Assembly (NCBI GenBank): GCA_024280775.1 | Contig: JAJRPM010000002.1 | Location: 1 to 64,000 of the forward strand | Reading direction: 5' to 3' | Source: Candidatus Zixiibacteriota bacterium | GTDB lineage: Bacteria; Zixibacteria; MSB-5A5; GN15; JACZUZ01 | Length of the DNA: 64,000 nucleotides | Shown: piece after piece, positions 17,041 through 25,718 of the stretch | How the letters are laid out: every line of letters begins with the position of its first letter | Position numbering within the stretch: position 1 is the stretch's first letter | Notes under the pieces: model-generated | What the model was told of the DNA's origin: nothing | Seen by the model: only the letters and a program-made list of their open reading frames with translations | The model's database searches: none | Translations under genes and position numbers: made by a program

Positions 17041-17622
17041 TCAAAAATCTATACCCTTCTTAGCTAGAATGCCTTTCTGATAGGGGTGTTTGATTTCTCG
17101 CATTTCAGTTACTAAATCGGCTCTATCAATAAGAGTCTTATCGGCGCTACGGCCAGTGATTACAATGTTCATTTTTGCTGGCTTGTTATCCAGCATTTCC
17201 ATCAACTGCTCAATCTCAAGTAGTTTTAGGTCAATCGCCACATTCAGCTCATCGAGAATCACTAGCTGATGTTCACCTTTGGACACTATCTCCAGTGTCA
17301 GTCTAAATGCCTCGCCGGCGGCCTTTTTGTGCTCTTCGAGTGGCAATTTGTCATCGACGATTCCGACAAAACCAGAACCGGCCACATGAAGCTCAACCTC
17401 TGGGGCCAACCGTTTCAAGCTCTCCAGCTCGCCATATTTCCAGCTACCCTTGATGAATTGTACTATGGCAATTCTCCAGTGGTATCCAGCCGCGCGCAAG
17501 GCCATGCCCAACGCCGCGGTTGTCTTACCTTTGCCGTCGCCGGTGTATACAATTAGCAGTCCGTCATTGGATTTTTTGTTGGGCTGGCTACCGGAAGCAG
17601 GAGGATTTGTTTTGTCGTTCAT
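17041..17622 (-). CDS. cobO: Cob(I)yrinic acid a,c-diamide adenosyltransferase
   Basis: A 193-residue CobO/BtuR-type corrinoid adenosyltransferase, which makes the Co-C bond of adenosylcobalamin from ATP. It has the P-loop GDGKGKTTAALGMALRAAG at about residues 29-47, the VQFIKGSWKYGE block, LVILDELNVAI (Walker-B-like) and the C-terminal ITGRSADKTLIDRADLVTEM. No other cobalamin gene or B12 riboswitch is visible nearby, so it may serve salvage. Confidence 0.93.
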   Translation of the reverse strand: MNDKTNPPASGSQPNKKSNDGLLIVYTGDGKGKTTAALGMALRAAGYHWRIAIVQFIKGSWKYGELESLKRLAPEVELHVAGSGFVGIVDDKLPLEEHKKAAGEAFRLTLEIVSKGEHQLVILDELNVAIDLKLLEIEQLMEMLDNKPAKMNIVITGRSADKTLIDRADLVTEMREIKHPYQKGILAKKGIDF

Positions 17623-17941
17623 TATATTGCACTGAGGGTTATAGCATTATTGCTTGGCGCTAGCGAGTGTACCGTTTCTTTGGCTGACTCTTTTCGCTGA
17701 ACTAGTTTACATCACTGCCAATCGAGAAGCAACAGTATGGCGGGTGCGAACCACGCGCAAGGTCACGGATGTCATCTTGAATTTGTCCATTCAATAGTTT
17801 CTATGTATACTTGCGGCGCCCTTATAAGTTGTATGTTCGCGCCAATAGCGCAGAACTGGAAATCCTAAGGGCGGTCGTTCTAGCATACAGAAGATATAGC
17901 AGACATAACCTGAAATGAATTAGCCGCGTTGGAGATTACAA
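17623..17941. other. Divergent intergenic region cobO/dcd
   Basis: No gene is seen. It contains a candidate dcd promoter at 17783-17811. The roughly 125-nt dcd leader shows no riboswitch that I recognise. Confidence 0.4.
17783..17811 (+). promoter_or_regulatory. dcd: Candidate dcd promoter
   Basis: TTGTCC, 17 bp, TATACT. The -10 is strong (five of six consensus bases) and the -35 moderate. Confidence 0.45.
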
Positions 17942-18499
17942 ATGTCAATTAAGCCGGACCGCTGGATTCGAGAGAAGGCCCGCAAACACGATATGATTCG
18001 ACCGTTTTCCGCCAAGCAGGTCAATAAGGGGGTTAGCTATGGGCTTTCTTCCTATGGATACGACATTCGTGTAGCAGATGAATTTAAGATTTTCACGAAT
18101 GTTACTTCTTCGGTAGTAGACCCCAAGAATTTTGATGACAAATCATTTGTGGACGTCAAGGCCAAACATATTCTGGTGCCGCCGAACTCATTTGCTCTGG
18201 CCCGGACAGTCGAGTATTTCAAGATTCCACGGAATGTCTTGACAATCTGCCTTGGCAAATCCACTTACGCGCGTTGTGGGATAATTGTAAATGTCACGCC
18301 ATTCGAACCGGAATGGGAAGGCCATGCGACACTTGAGATATCCAACACAACCCCATTACCAGCAAAGATTTATGCCAATGAAGGTATCGCTCAGCTCTTG
18401 TTTTTTGAATCTGATGAGGAATGTGAGGTTTCTTACAAAGACAAAAAGGGCAAGTATCAGGGCCAGACCAGAATAACTCTGCCGAGAGTAATCAAGTAA
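17942..18499 (+). CDS. dcd: dCTP deaminase
   Basis: A 185-residue trimeric dUTPase-fold enzyme that deaminates dCTP in dTTP supply. Blocks seen: [12 protein letters not shown], the phosphate/nucleotide block [25 protein letters not shown], and [29 protein letters not shown], which carries the catalytic Glu. Length is normal. Whether it is mono-functional (to dUTP) or bifunctional (to dUMP) cannot be decided by eye. A strong terminator follows. Confidence 0.94.
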   Translation: MSIKPDRWIREKARKHDMIRPFSAKQVNKGVSYGLSSYGYDIRVADEFKIFTNVTSSVVDPKNFDDKSFVDVKAKHILVPPNSFALARTVEYFKIPRNVLTICLGKSTYARCGIIVNVTPFEPEWEGHATLEISNTTPLPAKIYANEGIAQLLFFESDEECEVSYKDKKGKYQGQTRITLPRVIK

Positions 18500-18548
18500 C
18501 GTGAAGTAGCAGTCCCGGCCCAAAATCCGGTAAGAGTGTTGTGTTATG

Positions 18549-18580
18549 GCGACTCGCAAATCTGCGGGTCGCTTTTTTTT
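18549..18580 (+). terminator. Intrinsic terminator of dcd
   Basis: Stem GCGACTCGCA/TGCGGGTCGC (one G-T pair), loop AATC, then eight T. Confidence 0.92.
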
Positions 18581-18681
18581 GATAGTGGTTTCAATTTGAA
18601 AATTTCAGCCTGTTAAGTCCTGCCTGCAAAGCTCCGATATAACTGAGAAACGGACAAATCTCAGCATGGGAGAAAATCTAT

Positions 18682-19620
18682 ATGAATTACCAACAAAAAC
18701 AGGTTTCCGACAACATATTCGTTGGCCTTAGGTCAATTGGCGCATGTGTGGCTATGGGACTCTTGCTGGCTATCAGCGTTCCGTTCACAGCGAACGCCGA
18801 AACAGGACGCCCGTCGATTGAGACCACACCAGAAGAAGCCGCGGTTAAGGCAAAATTCCTGAAGGAATCCGAAGAGAAACACACCCGCCACGTGTCATTC
18901 CTGGCTTTGCGGGTCGGAGGTGGTCTGCTTGATGGCGGAGACTACGATAAGTTCGCGGCGTTCAACAATTCGAATATCACGCGCACCGATGGTGGCTCCG
19001 AGGTTTTGAGTGAGCTTTCCAATAGTCTTGAGGTTGGCCTTGAGATGGGAGTGATGCTGGGCTCAAAATCGTCGGTTTCACTGAATCTGGATTATTGGCT
19101 GAAAAATGGCTCAAACAATGTGGGTGATTTTACACTCGGTGTGGCGCCTCTTGGCTCACAAACCGGCTTTGCCTTACAGTCGGAGATAACAGTCTTTGGC
19201 GCCGCTGGCAATTTCGGATATTTCCTGCTGAACCCGCCGTCGAAGACCGGTGTTAGCAAGGGGCTATCAATCGAGGCAATTGGCACAGCTGGATTCTATT
19301 TCTCGAAATGGGACGTATGGCAGGGAAGCGGCAACATCAATCTTTCCACCGGCCTATTCGAGCAGGTCGGCGGCTCTATGACTGACCAGTCACCGGGATT
19401 CGGCGCTGGTATGCGGTTCTCTCTGCCGACCGGAGTATTCGGAACTTCTTTGGCGCTCGAGGGCAGTTACTTACAATTGAAATTCAGTAATCCCAGTTGG
19501 AAGAACGCTTCCAATGAGGAGATTTTTGCAACTTTTTCGGCCAATTCGAATGATCAAGTGGAGCTGGATTTCTCCGGCCTACGCAGTAAGTTTGAAATCC
19601 GAAAGTTCATGAGCTGGTAG
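18682..19620 (+). CDS. Outer-membrane beta-barrel-like protein, unknown role
   Basis: 312 residues. The N terminus has a long basic region, then a hydrophobic core (ACVAMGLLLAISVPFTANA) with an AxA cleavage site. A charged stretch follows (about 45-70). Then come Gly-rich alternating strands (VSFLALRVGGGLLDGG, FGYFLLNPPSK) ending with a C-terminal aromatic residue two from the end. This fits a small outer-membrane barrel of about ten strands, but I cannot assign a family. It is monocistronic, with a hairpin terminator downstream. Confidence 0.6.
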   Translation: MNYQQKQVSDNIFVGLRSIGACVAMGLLLAISVPFTANAETGRPSIETTPEEAAVKAKFLKESEEKHTRHVSFLALRVGGGLLDGGDYDKFAAFNNSNITRTDGGSEVLSELSNSLEVGLEMGVMLGSKSSVSLNLDYWLKNGSNNVGDFTLGVAPLGSQTGFALQSEITVFGAAGNFGYFLLNPPSKTGVSKGLSIEAIGTAGFYFSKWDVWQGSGNINLSTGLFEQVGGSMTDQSPGFGAGMRFSLPTGVFGTSLALEGSYLQLKFSNPSWKNASNEEIFATFSANSNDQVELDFSGLRSKFEIRKFMSW

Positions 19621-19660
19621 ACAATCGGTATTGCAGGACTTAAGTTACCCGAAGAAATCT

Positions 19661-19704
19661 GGCCTCTGAGAATCCATTAAGGCGTTCACAGAGGCCTTTT
19701 CTTT
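19661..19704 (+). terminator. Terminator after the barrel gene
   Basis: Stem GGCCTCTG/CAGAGGCC (19661-19668 and 19689-19696) with a 20-base loop, followed by TTTTCTTT. Confidence 0.75.
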
Positions 19705-19992
19705 GAGATTCATTGACCAAGTGATACGATCATATTTGATTGCATAACGATAGAACTGTTTGCCTCTCACTGTGTATAATGACCAATGTGTTCCGATAGG
19801 GTAGATTTCAGATTCGGTAGTTGCCAGAGGGTACGCAACTGCATACATTCTGACGGTCCTGAAGGACAATAACAATTCAAAGCAACTCAACGCTATTCAA
19901 AGCGACATAACACTAGATAACTCTTGATGCACATAACCTGAAACGCAAACTCCCACTACCACCTCAAAGCATAAAAGACTAGATAAGAGCAG
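19705..19992. other. Intergenic region before the TolB-like gene
   Basis: A minus-strand frame of 81 codons crosses this stretch but runs into the upstream terminator and has no recognisable motif or good ribosome-binding site, so I do not call it. No clear promoter was found. Confidence 0.35.
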
Positions 19993-21027
19993 ATGAAAAC
20001 CATGAGAATGACAAGAATACAAAGAACCGCCCCTGTGGTCTTATTGGCTCTGGCCTTTAGCTTAGTTGGATATGGAGCCGCCAATAGTCAGGTTTCCGGC
20101 ATAATACCAATGCCCGCCGAACTCGCAGGTTCAATACCGGCGCCTACTGGCAAAATCGCTTTCTTACGTGACGGCAATGTCTATGTAATGAATGTCGACG
20201 GCAGTGACGAAACTCTCGCCTGCAACGCAACCAATGCCTTTGGCAGACTTAGCTGGGCGCCAGACAACAAAGAGATTGCCTTCTCGCGTCGCGGTCAAGT
20301 AGAAATTAAGGGTCCAAATCTACTCGGTGGCAAACACCGGGTCTATGACCTCTTCAAGGTCATAGTGGACAGTATCGGAATTAACTCCGATTGGTGGGAG
20401 AGAATCACAACCAGCATGGGAGGACGTTATCCCGAGTGGTCAGCTGATGGTGAGTCTATTCTCTATACAAATGATTACAACGCCAATTTCGTGGACGCTG
20501 AGTTTCCTAACTATCAGATTTCACTGGTCGGACCCTTTGGTGGCAACCCCCATCCGGTTCGTAAAGATTATCAGCAAACCGAGTATTTCAGCATCAATCC
20601 GACAGCCGGGCCTGACGGGCGCTATGCGTTTATCGCGCTCTTTGAGCAAAAACCACAGGGGTTGATAATTACCGATGCCGGTGACCCTATGCCTTCATAT
20701 GATGAGGTTCGTAAGCAGGCCAAGGATTTGGTGCAGGCAATTGCTCCTAGCTGGTCGCCCGATGGTAAGTGGATTGCCTATGTATACAACGATATCAATA
20801 AACCGGGGATATATTTGGTGAGTCCTGACAAGAAGCAAAAATATGTTCTCTACACTCCCAAAGGCGGCCCAACGCCTTCGACGAATTCCCCCGGTTGGTC
20901 GCCTGATAGTAAGTGGCTGACTTTTGCAACCGGCGACGGTTCAATTTGGATTTGTGACATTACCGGCAGTCAACTCAAGAGAATCACTCCTGCCGCTGGT
21001 AACTTAGCTCCCGCTTGGAGCAAGTAG
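19993..21027 (+). CDS. Exported TolB-like beta-propeller protein
   Basis: 344 residues with a signal peptide (VVLLALAFSLVGYGAANSQ). The mature part has WD40-like PD40 repeats: IAFLRDGNVYVMNVDGSDE, LSWAPDNKEIAFSR, PEWSADGESILYTND, PSWSPDGKWIAYV and PGWSPDSKWLTFATGDGSIW. They resemble the TolB propeller. It lacks the TolB N-terminal domain and there are no tol/pal genes nearby, so it is a generic periplasmic propeller and not TolB itself. It ends 7 bp before the MBL-fold gene, probably one transcript. Confidence 0.8.
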   Translation: MKTMRMTRIQRTAPVVLLALAFSLVGYGAANSQVSGIIPMPAELAGSIPAPTGKIAFLRDGNVYVMNVDGSDETLACNATNAFGRLSWAPDNKEIAFSRRGQVEIKGPNLLGGKHRVYDLFKVIVDSIGINSDWWERITTSMGGRYPEWSADGESILYTNDYNANFVDAEFPNYQISLVGPFGGNPHPVRKDYQQTEYFSINPTAGPDGRYAFIALFEQKPQGLIITDAGDPMPSYDEVRKQAKDLVQAIAPSWSPDGKWIAYVYNDINKPGIYLVSPDKKQKYVLYTPKGGPTPSTNSPGWSPDSKWLTFATGDGSIWICDITGSQLKRITPAAGNLAPAWSK

Positions 21028-21034
21028 CTTAACT

Positions 21035-21688
21035 ATGTCAAAGGAAATGCAGGTTGAACCGGTTGTAGTCTCGGACTATCAGGAAAACACTTTCCTGGTT
21101 TGGGACGCAGAGACTATGCGAGGTGTGGTTGTTGACCCCGGAGCTGAGGGGCCGCGGTTGTTGAGTCGAATTGAGAAAATAGGTTTTACGCCCGAAGCAA
21201 TTCTACTGACTCATGGACATTCCGATCACATTGGCGCTGTACGAGATATCAAAGCGGCTTTTGATATTCCGATATATATCGGCGAAGGAGAAGAGGAGCT
21301 TCTAATTGACCCTGCAAAAAATCTCTCGGCGGCGTTTGGCTTGAATATCACCTCACCTCCCGCAGACCATCTGCTAAAAGAAGGTGACACAATAGAAGTC
21401 GCTGGATTTACTTTTGGCATACTAGCAACGCCCGGACACTCTCCGGCGTCGATTTGTTATTTGCATGAAAAGATAATGTTTTGCGGCGATGTAGTTTTTA
21501 TGGGCTCTATCGGTCGCACTGATTTGCCCGGTTGTGATCACAATCTTCTGATGCAATCTCTTTCGGAGAAAATCCTCCCGCTTGATGATGCAGTTTTCCT
21601 TTACCCCGGTCATGGCCCGGCGACAACAGTTGGCCGTGAGCGCATGACAAATCCGTTCTTGTTGCAGTTGCAATCTGTTAATAAGTAA
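21035..21688 (+). CDS. MBL-fold hydrolase (glyoxalase II-like)
   Basis: 217 residues. The metal site HxHxDH is in THGHSDHIGAV at about residues 58-68. Further ligands lie in ATPGHSPASIC, FCGDVVF and LYPGHGPATTVGRER. This pattern matches the short hydroxyacylglutathione-hydrolase-like (YcbL) group of zinc or iron hydrolases, which split thioesters. The substrate is not evident. It sits tightly behind the propeller gene and faces the DUF5916 gene. Confidence 0.88.
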   Translation: MSKEMQVEPVVVSDYQENTFLVWDAETMRGVVVDPGAEGPRLLSRIEKIGFTPEAILLTHGHSDHIGAVRDIKAAFDIPIYIGEGEEELLIDPAKNLSAAFGLNITSPPADHLLKEGDTIEVAGFTFGILATPGHSPASICYLHEKIMFCGDVVFMGSIGRTDLPGCDHNLLMQSLSEKILPLDDAVFLYPGHGPATTVGRERMTNPFLLQLQSVNK

Positions 21689-21698
21689 CAGACTGCAA

Positions 21699-24443
21699 TC
21701 ACGAGGCCGAAATCCAATAGCTAATCTTCAGAGCAAAAAAGTCATTGCCCGCGCCGTTGAAGGTATCAAAGATATCACCAACTCTAGCGCGTTCGCCAGG
21801 ACGGTTGCCATTATCGGAGATGTTTCTTTGCCAAACTGCGAAGAAAGTACTGCCCGGAATAAATTCCCAACGTAAGACTACATTGCTGCGGAAAGACAAA
21901 CGGCTAAAATTGCTGACATCGGTTCTGTTAACCGTCACTGTATTGTCCGCAGATGTAATTGTGTATGTGCCGTCTTCGTTGGATGTGATAACTGTACCGT
22001 CCGGCGCAATTGTCTCCAAGCCCAGCCTACCGGGGCCGCTTAGTTGGCCGTGTTGATAATATCGTCCGTTAGCGATAAATGGTTCGGCATAAATCTCAAG
22101 ACTCAAATCCGGAGTAAAGAAGTAATTGGCGCGGATTTGCATCGATAGTTGGTCACGTTCAATTCGCGAGAAAACATAACGTGAACCAAACGTATTTACT
22201 CCAGCCGCCGAGTGGTCAATGGCGCCGGCAGATGTTGTTTCTGAGCCGGTCAAAGTTGCGACATACTGCCGGGGCTGATTTTCACGCCTGTATCTGGGCC
22301 TAACGCTCAACTCAAGTTTCGGGCCAACTCGAGTAGATAGGTTTCCATTGATGGAGTACATAAAACCCCCGAGTTCGTCGACTGAGTAATTGCCATTGAG
22401 TCCATAGCGAGTCGAGGCCGAGAAGTTATTCGAGAATCCCCACCAGGCATTCCAACCCGATTCAAAGCCCATCAGAGGCCCACCTCTGGTTCGGCTGTCG
22501 CTTTTGAATCTGATACTTGGCTCAAATCCTATCCATGAATTCCAAAAGTTATTCCAGGTTACATTGGCGTTCACGTTGATATTGGACGATTGTCTTTGAT
22601 AATTCGTATTCCAGCTTTGATTCACGTTGAAGAAAACCGAATAGCTTCTGAAAATCCTGCCCGGGTTGGTTTCGCGATAACCAATCCAATTCCAAGCGTC
22701 AATATCGTCTGCCGAATTCAGGATTCCTGCGTCATTCAGCTCGAAATTCTTAGACTCCAATCCAAAACCGCCGCCCCAAAGCCAATGTTTGCCACTGCGC
22801 TTGCCGCCACGCAGACCAAATTTGTAGCCGGTAAGCGATGTCTTAGTCGGGTCAACGCTGACATAGCCTTGGTCCGGGCGCTGGAAATATCGTGCGCTGG
22901 ATTCCTGTGTTGCTTTGATTACCGTTGAGTCACCTACGACATGACTGAATCCAACATTTGCGGAAATGTCATATTTGCCACCGGCGAAACGCAGTTTCGT
23001 GTCTGCGGAGCCGCTGTAGGCTTGTGAACGCAAGGATGATCGAAGCGGGCTGAACTTGTCCATATCGCGTTGCACTGTGGTGAAAATAATACCGGCTGTT
23101 GAGCCATCTTTACCGAATTCTTGTTGCAGTCGAGTCACGCCATAGAACCCCGGCGGTTCAATTTCAGCTTTGAAATTCTTTGCCGTATCTGTGCCGTTAG
23201 GCGGAGTAAAACCGAATGCGACCTCACGCCCTGTGACAGCCGCTAGAACTCCAACAGAAAGACCCGACTGGAGCCTGCCGGTGAGTTTTCCGGCTCCTAG
23301 TATTGAGGTATTGGACGGAAAATCCTTGAAGTCACCTTCCACCGAACCTCTAGGTGATGCGCCGATTCGTCGTGAGTAAAAATACCTGCCTCCTTCAGCA
23401 TCAAACAACTGACTGCCCTCAGTAAAAAAATCACGCCTCTCAGGGAAGAAAGTCTCAAAAGCGCTGAGATTCACTTCCGCTGGATCGGCCTCGACTTGTC
23501 CGAAATCCGGACTCGCGGTGGCTTCGAAAGTTAGATTCGGCCCGAGGCCCATTTTCAAACTGCCGCCAATTCGTGAATTGATTTGACTGCCGTCGTTGAA
23601 AGGATCTTTTTCGTCATTTAGGTCATTGACGCTACCATCACTTGCCGCATAGGGCATCAACTCTATTCGCCTTGAAGGCCTGATGTCCTTAAGACCGTGC
23701 AAGTCGCCAAAATAGGAAGAATAGCCGGTTTCCTGCCGTGGTGTGAATACCCAAAACACATCTTCATTTAGCGAGGGAATCCAACGGTTGAAATTGACGC
23801 CCCATACTTGCTCATCTTTCGATGTAAAACGCAGTTGCGAAAAAGGAATTTTCATCTCCACCGTCCAGCCGTTAGGTCCAGCCTTGGTCTTTGCCTCCCA
23901 AACCGGATTGAACGAAAAGTCTCTGTTGAATGGGCTATCTGAGCCGTGATACCTGTCGAAGCGCACACCAGCGGCGTTGACACCGAATACATAGGCGGTG
24001 CGGCGGTCCAGATATGTATCGAGTGAGATTATTAACTGTTCGGTGGGGCCTTGGGTGTCTCTGCGGCCTAGAAAGAGTGGCAGGTCACGGCCTTGTGTTT
24101 CCAACTCGGCGCCGATGTAAATCGCCGCGTCGTCATAGGTGACAGCTATCCGCATTTTGTCGGTTGGCGCCTCGCCCTCGTTGGGCTCTTTTTGGAGAAA
24201 GTCAGTTACAAAAATAGCGTCTTTCCAAAAAGCTTCGTTGAGCATACCATCAAGGCGTACTACGCCATTCTGGATTCTGGTTACAGAAGTTTGTTTTCTG
24301 TCCAAATTCCTGCCTGTTTGCGCCTGCGTGACAGAAAAGTTGAAACCGAGAATTGTTGCTGATAGTAATACCAAAGCTGTTGTTCGTGTAAGAAAGCCGC
24401 GGGAAACCTCCCGTTGCCGGCAAGACATTAGCTGTTGCTTCAT
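21699..24443 (-). CDS. DUF5916-type outer-membrane protein with CBM9-like domain
   Basis: 914 residues. A signal peptide is followed by a carbohydrate-binding-module-9-like domain (about 50-240: VVRLDGMLNEAFWKDAIFV, VTYDDAAIYIGA, WTVEMKIPFSQLRF). A long C-terminal region of amphipathic strands follows, with aromatic ends and a terminal KISYWISAS, which is an outer-membrane beta barrel. Similar proteins, common in Bacteroidota and related phyla, are annotated DUF5916 and have no proven function; a role in uptake or export of glycans is often guessed. No TonB box or plug domain was seen. Confidence 0.82.
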   Translation of the reverse strand: MKQQLMSCRQREVSRGFLTRTTALVLLSATILGFNFSVTQAQTGRNLDRKQTSVTRIQNGVVRLDGMLNEAFWKDAIFVTDFLQKEPNEGEAPTDKMRIAVTYDDAAIYIGAELETQGRDLPLFLGRRDTQGPTEQLIISLDTYLDRRTAYVFGVNAAGVRFDRYHGSDSPFNRDFSFNPVWEAKTKAGPNGWTVEMKIPFSQLRFTSKDEQVWGVNFNRWIPSLNEDVFWVFTPRQETGYSSYFGDLHGLKDIRPSRRIELMPYAASDGSVNDLNDEKDPFNDGSQINSRIGGSLKMGLGPNLTFEATASPDFGQVEADPAEVNLSAFETFFPERRDFFTEGSQLFDAEGGRYFYSRRIGASPRGSVEGDFKDFPSNTSILGAGKLTGRLQSGLSVGVLAAVTGREVAFGFTPPNGTDTAKNFKAEIEPPGFYGVTRLQQEFGKDGSTAGIIFTTVQRDMDKFSPLRSSLRSQAYSGSADTKLRFAGGKYDISANVGFSHVVGDSTVIKATQESSARYFQRPDQGYVSVDPTKTSLTGYKFGLRGGKRSGKHWLWGGGFGLESKNFELNDAGILNSADDIDAWNWIGYRETNPGRIFRSYSVFFNVNQSWNTNYQRQSSNINVNANVTWNNFWNSWIGFEPSIRFKSDSRTRGGPLMGFESGWNAWWGFSNNFSASTRYGLNGNYSVDELGGFMYSINGNLSTRVGPKLELSVRPRYRRENQPRQYVATLTGSETTSAGAIDHSAAGVNTFGSRYVFSRIERDQLSMQIRANYFFTPDLSLEIYAEPFIANGRYYQHGQLSGPGRLGLETIAPDGTVITSNEDGTYTITSADNTVTVNRTDVSNFSRLSFRSNVVLRWEFIPGSTFFAVWQRNISDNGNRPGERARVGDIFDTFNGAGNDFFALKISYWISAS

Positions 24444-24739
24444 TGATTCGTATCTCTCCCTGTAGTCACTTGACCTTTGCTGGCTATTTTGCTTTGCATA
24501 GTCCGCTTGGAAAGGCAGGTGATGAATTCAGGTACTTGTTTATTGGATTGAACAAGGAGCTCTCACAGAATCCTTTTCAGATTTCCCTCGAAATAGCTTT
24601 AGGCTACGGCTCCTCAAGCGTCATTCGTTTAACGGCTCCTTTCGCTCAGGGGTTGCAATAAAACTTCATTGACAAGCGGCCGCTCCGGCTTAGCGGGACC
24701 GTATTTGACAGAGTCCTGTAAGGCTCTTAGCTTAAAGTC
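24444..24739. other. Divergent intergenic region
   Basis: No gene is seen. A second TTGACA at 24668 has no matching -10. The candidate promoter for the glycosylase gene is listed separately. Confidence 0.35.
24705..24733 (+). promoter_or_regulatory. Promoter placed for a leaderless glycosylase mRNA
   Basis: Perfect TTGACA at 24705-24710, 17 bp, then TAGCTT at 24728-24733. The expected start falls at about 24740, the A of the ATG. No Shine-Dalgarno sequence is present in the preceding 15 bases. Confidence 0.45.
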
Positions 24740-25378
24740 ATGTTACTCAAGAGATTCCCCAGAGAGTTCTATTCGAGGCCAACGCTCGAAGTTGCTCGCG
24801 GACTAATCGGGGCTGTGTTGGTTGACACACGCGGAGCTAAGCCTCGCTTCCTACGGATTGTCGAAGTGGAGGCCTATATTGGTGAGGACGACCCCGCCTG
24901 TCATGCCGCCTGCGGTAGAACCGAGCGGAATGCCATAATGTATGGCCCTCCCGGGGTCGCCTATGTGTACCTGATTTACGGCATGTATCACTGTTTGAAT
25001 GTTGTAACCGAGCCGGAAGGCTTTCCGGCGGCGGTTCTGATTAGAGCCGCCGAGCCATTATCTATCGATGATATTTCGCCCGGCCAATCCTGCAAATTAA
25101 AAGCTGGAGAGCTGGAGATTAACCCAAAGACAGGGAAGGCCTATGTTCCGAATGGCCCCGGAAAACTGACTTTGGCTTTAGGTGTGAATCTCCGTGAAAA
25201 CGGTGTTGATTTGACTGACGGAGGACTGTATGTTGCCGACCGCATTGACTCGGGAGCAGGGAGCTACCGAGCCGGGCGAATACAGACCAGTCCCCGAATC
25301 GGTATTTCCAAGGGACAGAATAAGCATTGGCGTCTCTTTGATGCGGAGTCGAATTTCGTTTCAGGGAAGCGTTCTTAG
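24740..25378 (+). CDS. DNA-3-methyladenine glycosylase (AAG/MPG type)
   Basis: A 212-residue base-excision repair glycosylase that removes alkylated and deaminated purines. Its VEVEAYIGEDDPACHA block carries the catalytic Glu (compare the VETEAYLGPEDEA of human AAG). The block GPPGVAYVYLIYGMYHCLNVV holds the helix-intercalating Tyr region, and VLIRAAEP and NGPGKLTLALG complete the fold. Length is normal for the bacterial family. The start has no ribosome-binding site and may be leaderless. Confidence 0.92.
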   Translation: MLLKRFPREFYSRPTLEVARGLIGAVLVDTRGAKPRFLRIVEVEAYIGEDDPACHAACGRTERNAIMYGPPGVAYVYLIYGMYHCLNVVTEPEGFPAAVLIRAAEPLSIDDISPGQSCKLKAGELEINPKTGKAYVPNGPGKLTLALGVNLRENGVDLTDGGLYVADRIDSGAGSYRAGRIQTSPRIGISKGQNKHWRLFDAESNFVSGKRS

Positions 25379-25718
25379 GGATCAGTTTTCAGGATAGTTA
25401 AGAACAAAAAATAAAGCCTGAATCAACGGCAAAAGAAGTAGCGCAATCCTAAGCGTGAAACTAACCAACCCCCCATAAACATAAGAGTAAAACTATCGAC
25501 AGCTTTGAACAGAATCAACTATGAGCAAAATCAACTTTGAGCAGAATCAACTTTGAGCAGAATCAATTCTGTGCAGTACTAATTTGAAAAGTGACTGTGT
25601 TGAGAGGAATTCACTTTTGAATAGTCACTACTTTGGAAGATACGGCTTAGACGGTTTTGAATTCCGGACTCTGACTGTATTAAACTCTAATCATTGTGAA
25701 TCACACTAACGGTTAATC
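25379..25718. other. Intergenic region before gdh
   Basis: AT-rich and gene-free. It contains a 16-bp tandem array, listed separately. A possible promoter (TTGAAT at 25657, TTAAAC about 17 bp on) is weak. The unit TTTGA recurs through the region. Confidence 0.4.
25507..25585. repeat. 16-bp tandem repeat, four copies plus a degenerate fifth
   Basis: The unit is GAGCAGAATCAACTTT: variants at 25507, 25523, 25539 and 25555, and a decayed copy at 25571. It lies 130-210 bp upstream of the glutamate dehydrogenase start. Period 16 is not a helical turn multiple, so cooperative operator use is not obvious. Confidence 0.8.

Noticed and set aside
19645-19890. Minus-strand frame of 81 codons
   Set aside because: It overlaps the terminator of the upstream plus-strand gene, has no clear ribosome-binding site and shows no recognisable motif.
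25507-25585. CRISPR array
   Set aside because: The 16-bp units are directly adjacent with no unique spacers, and there are no cas genes.
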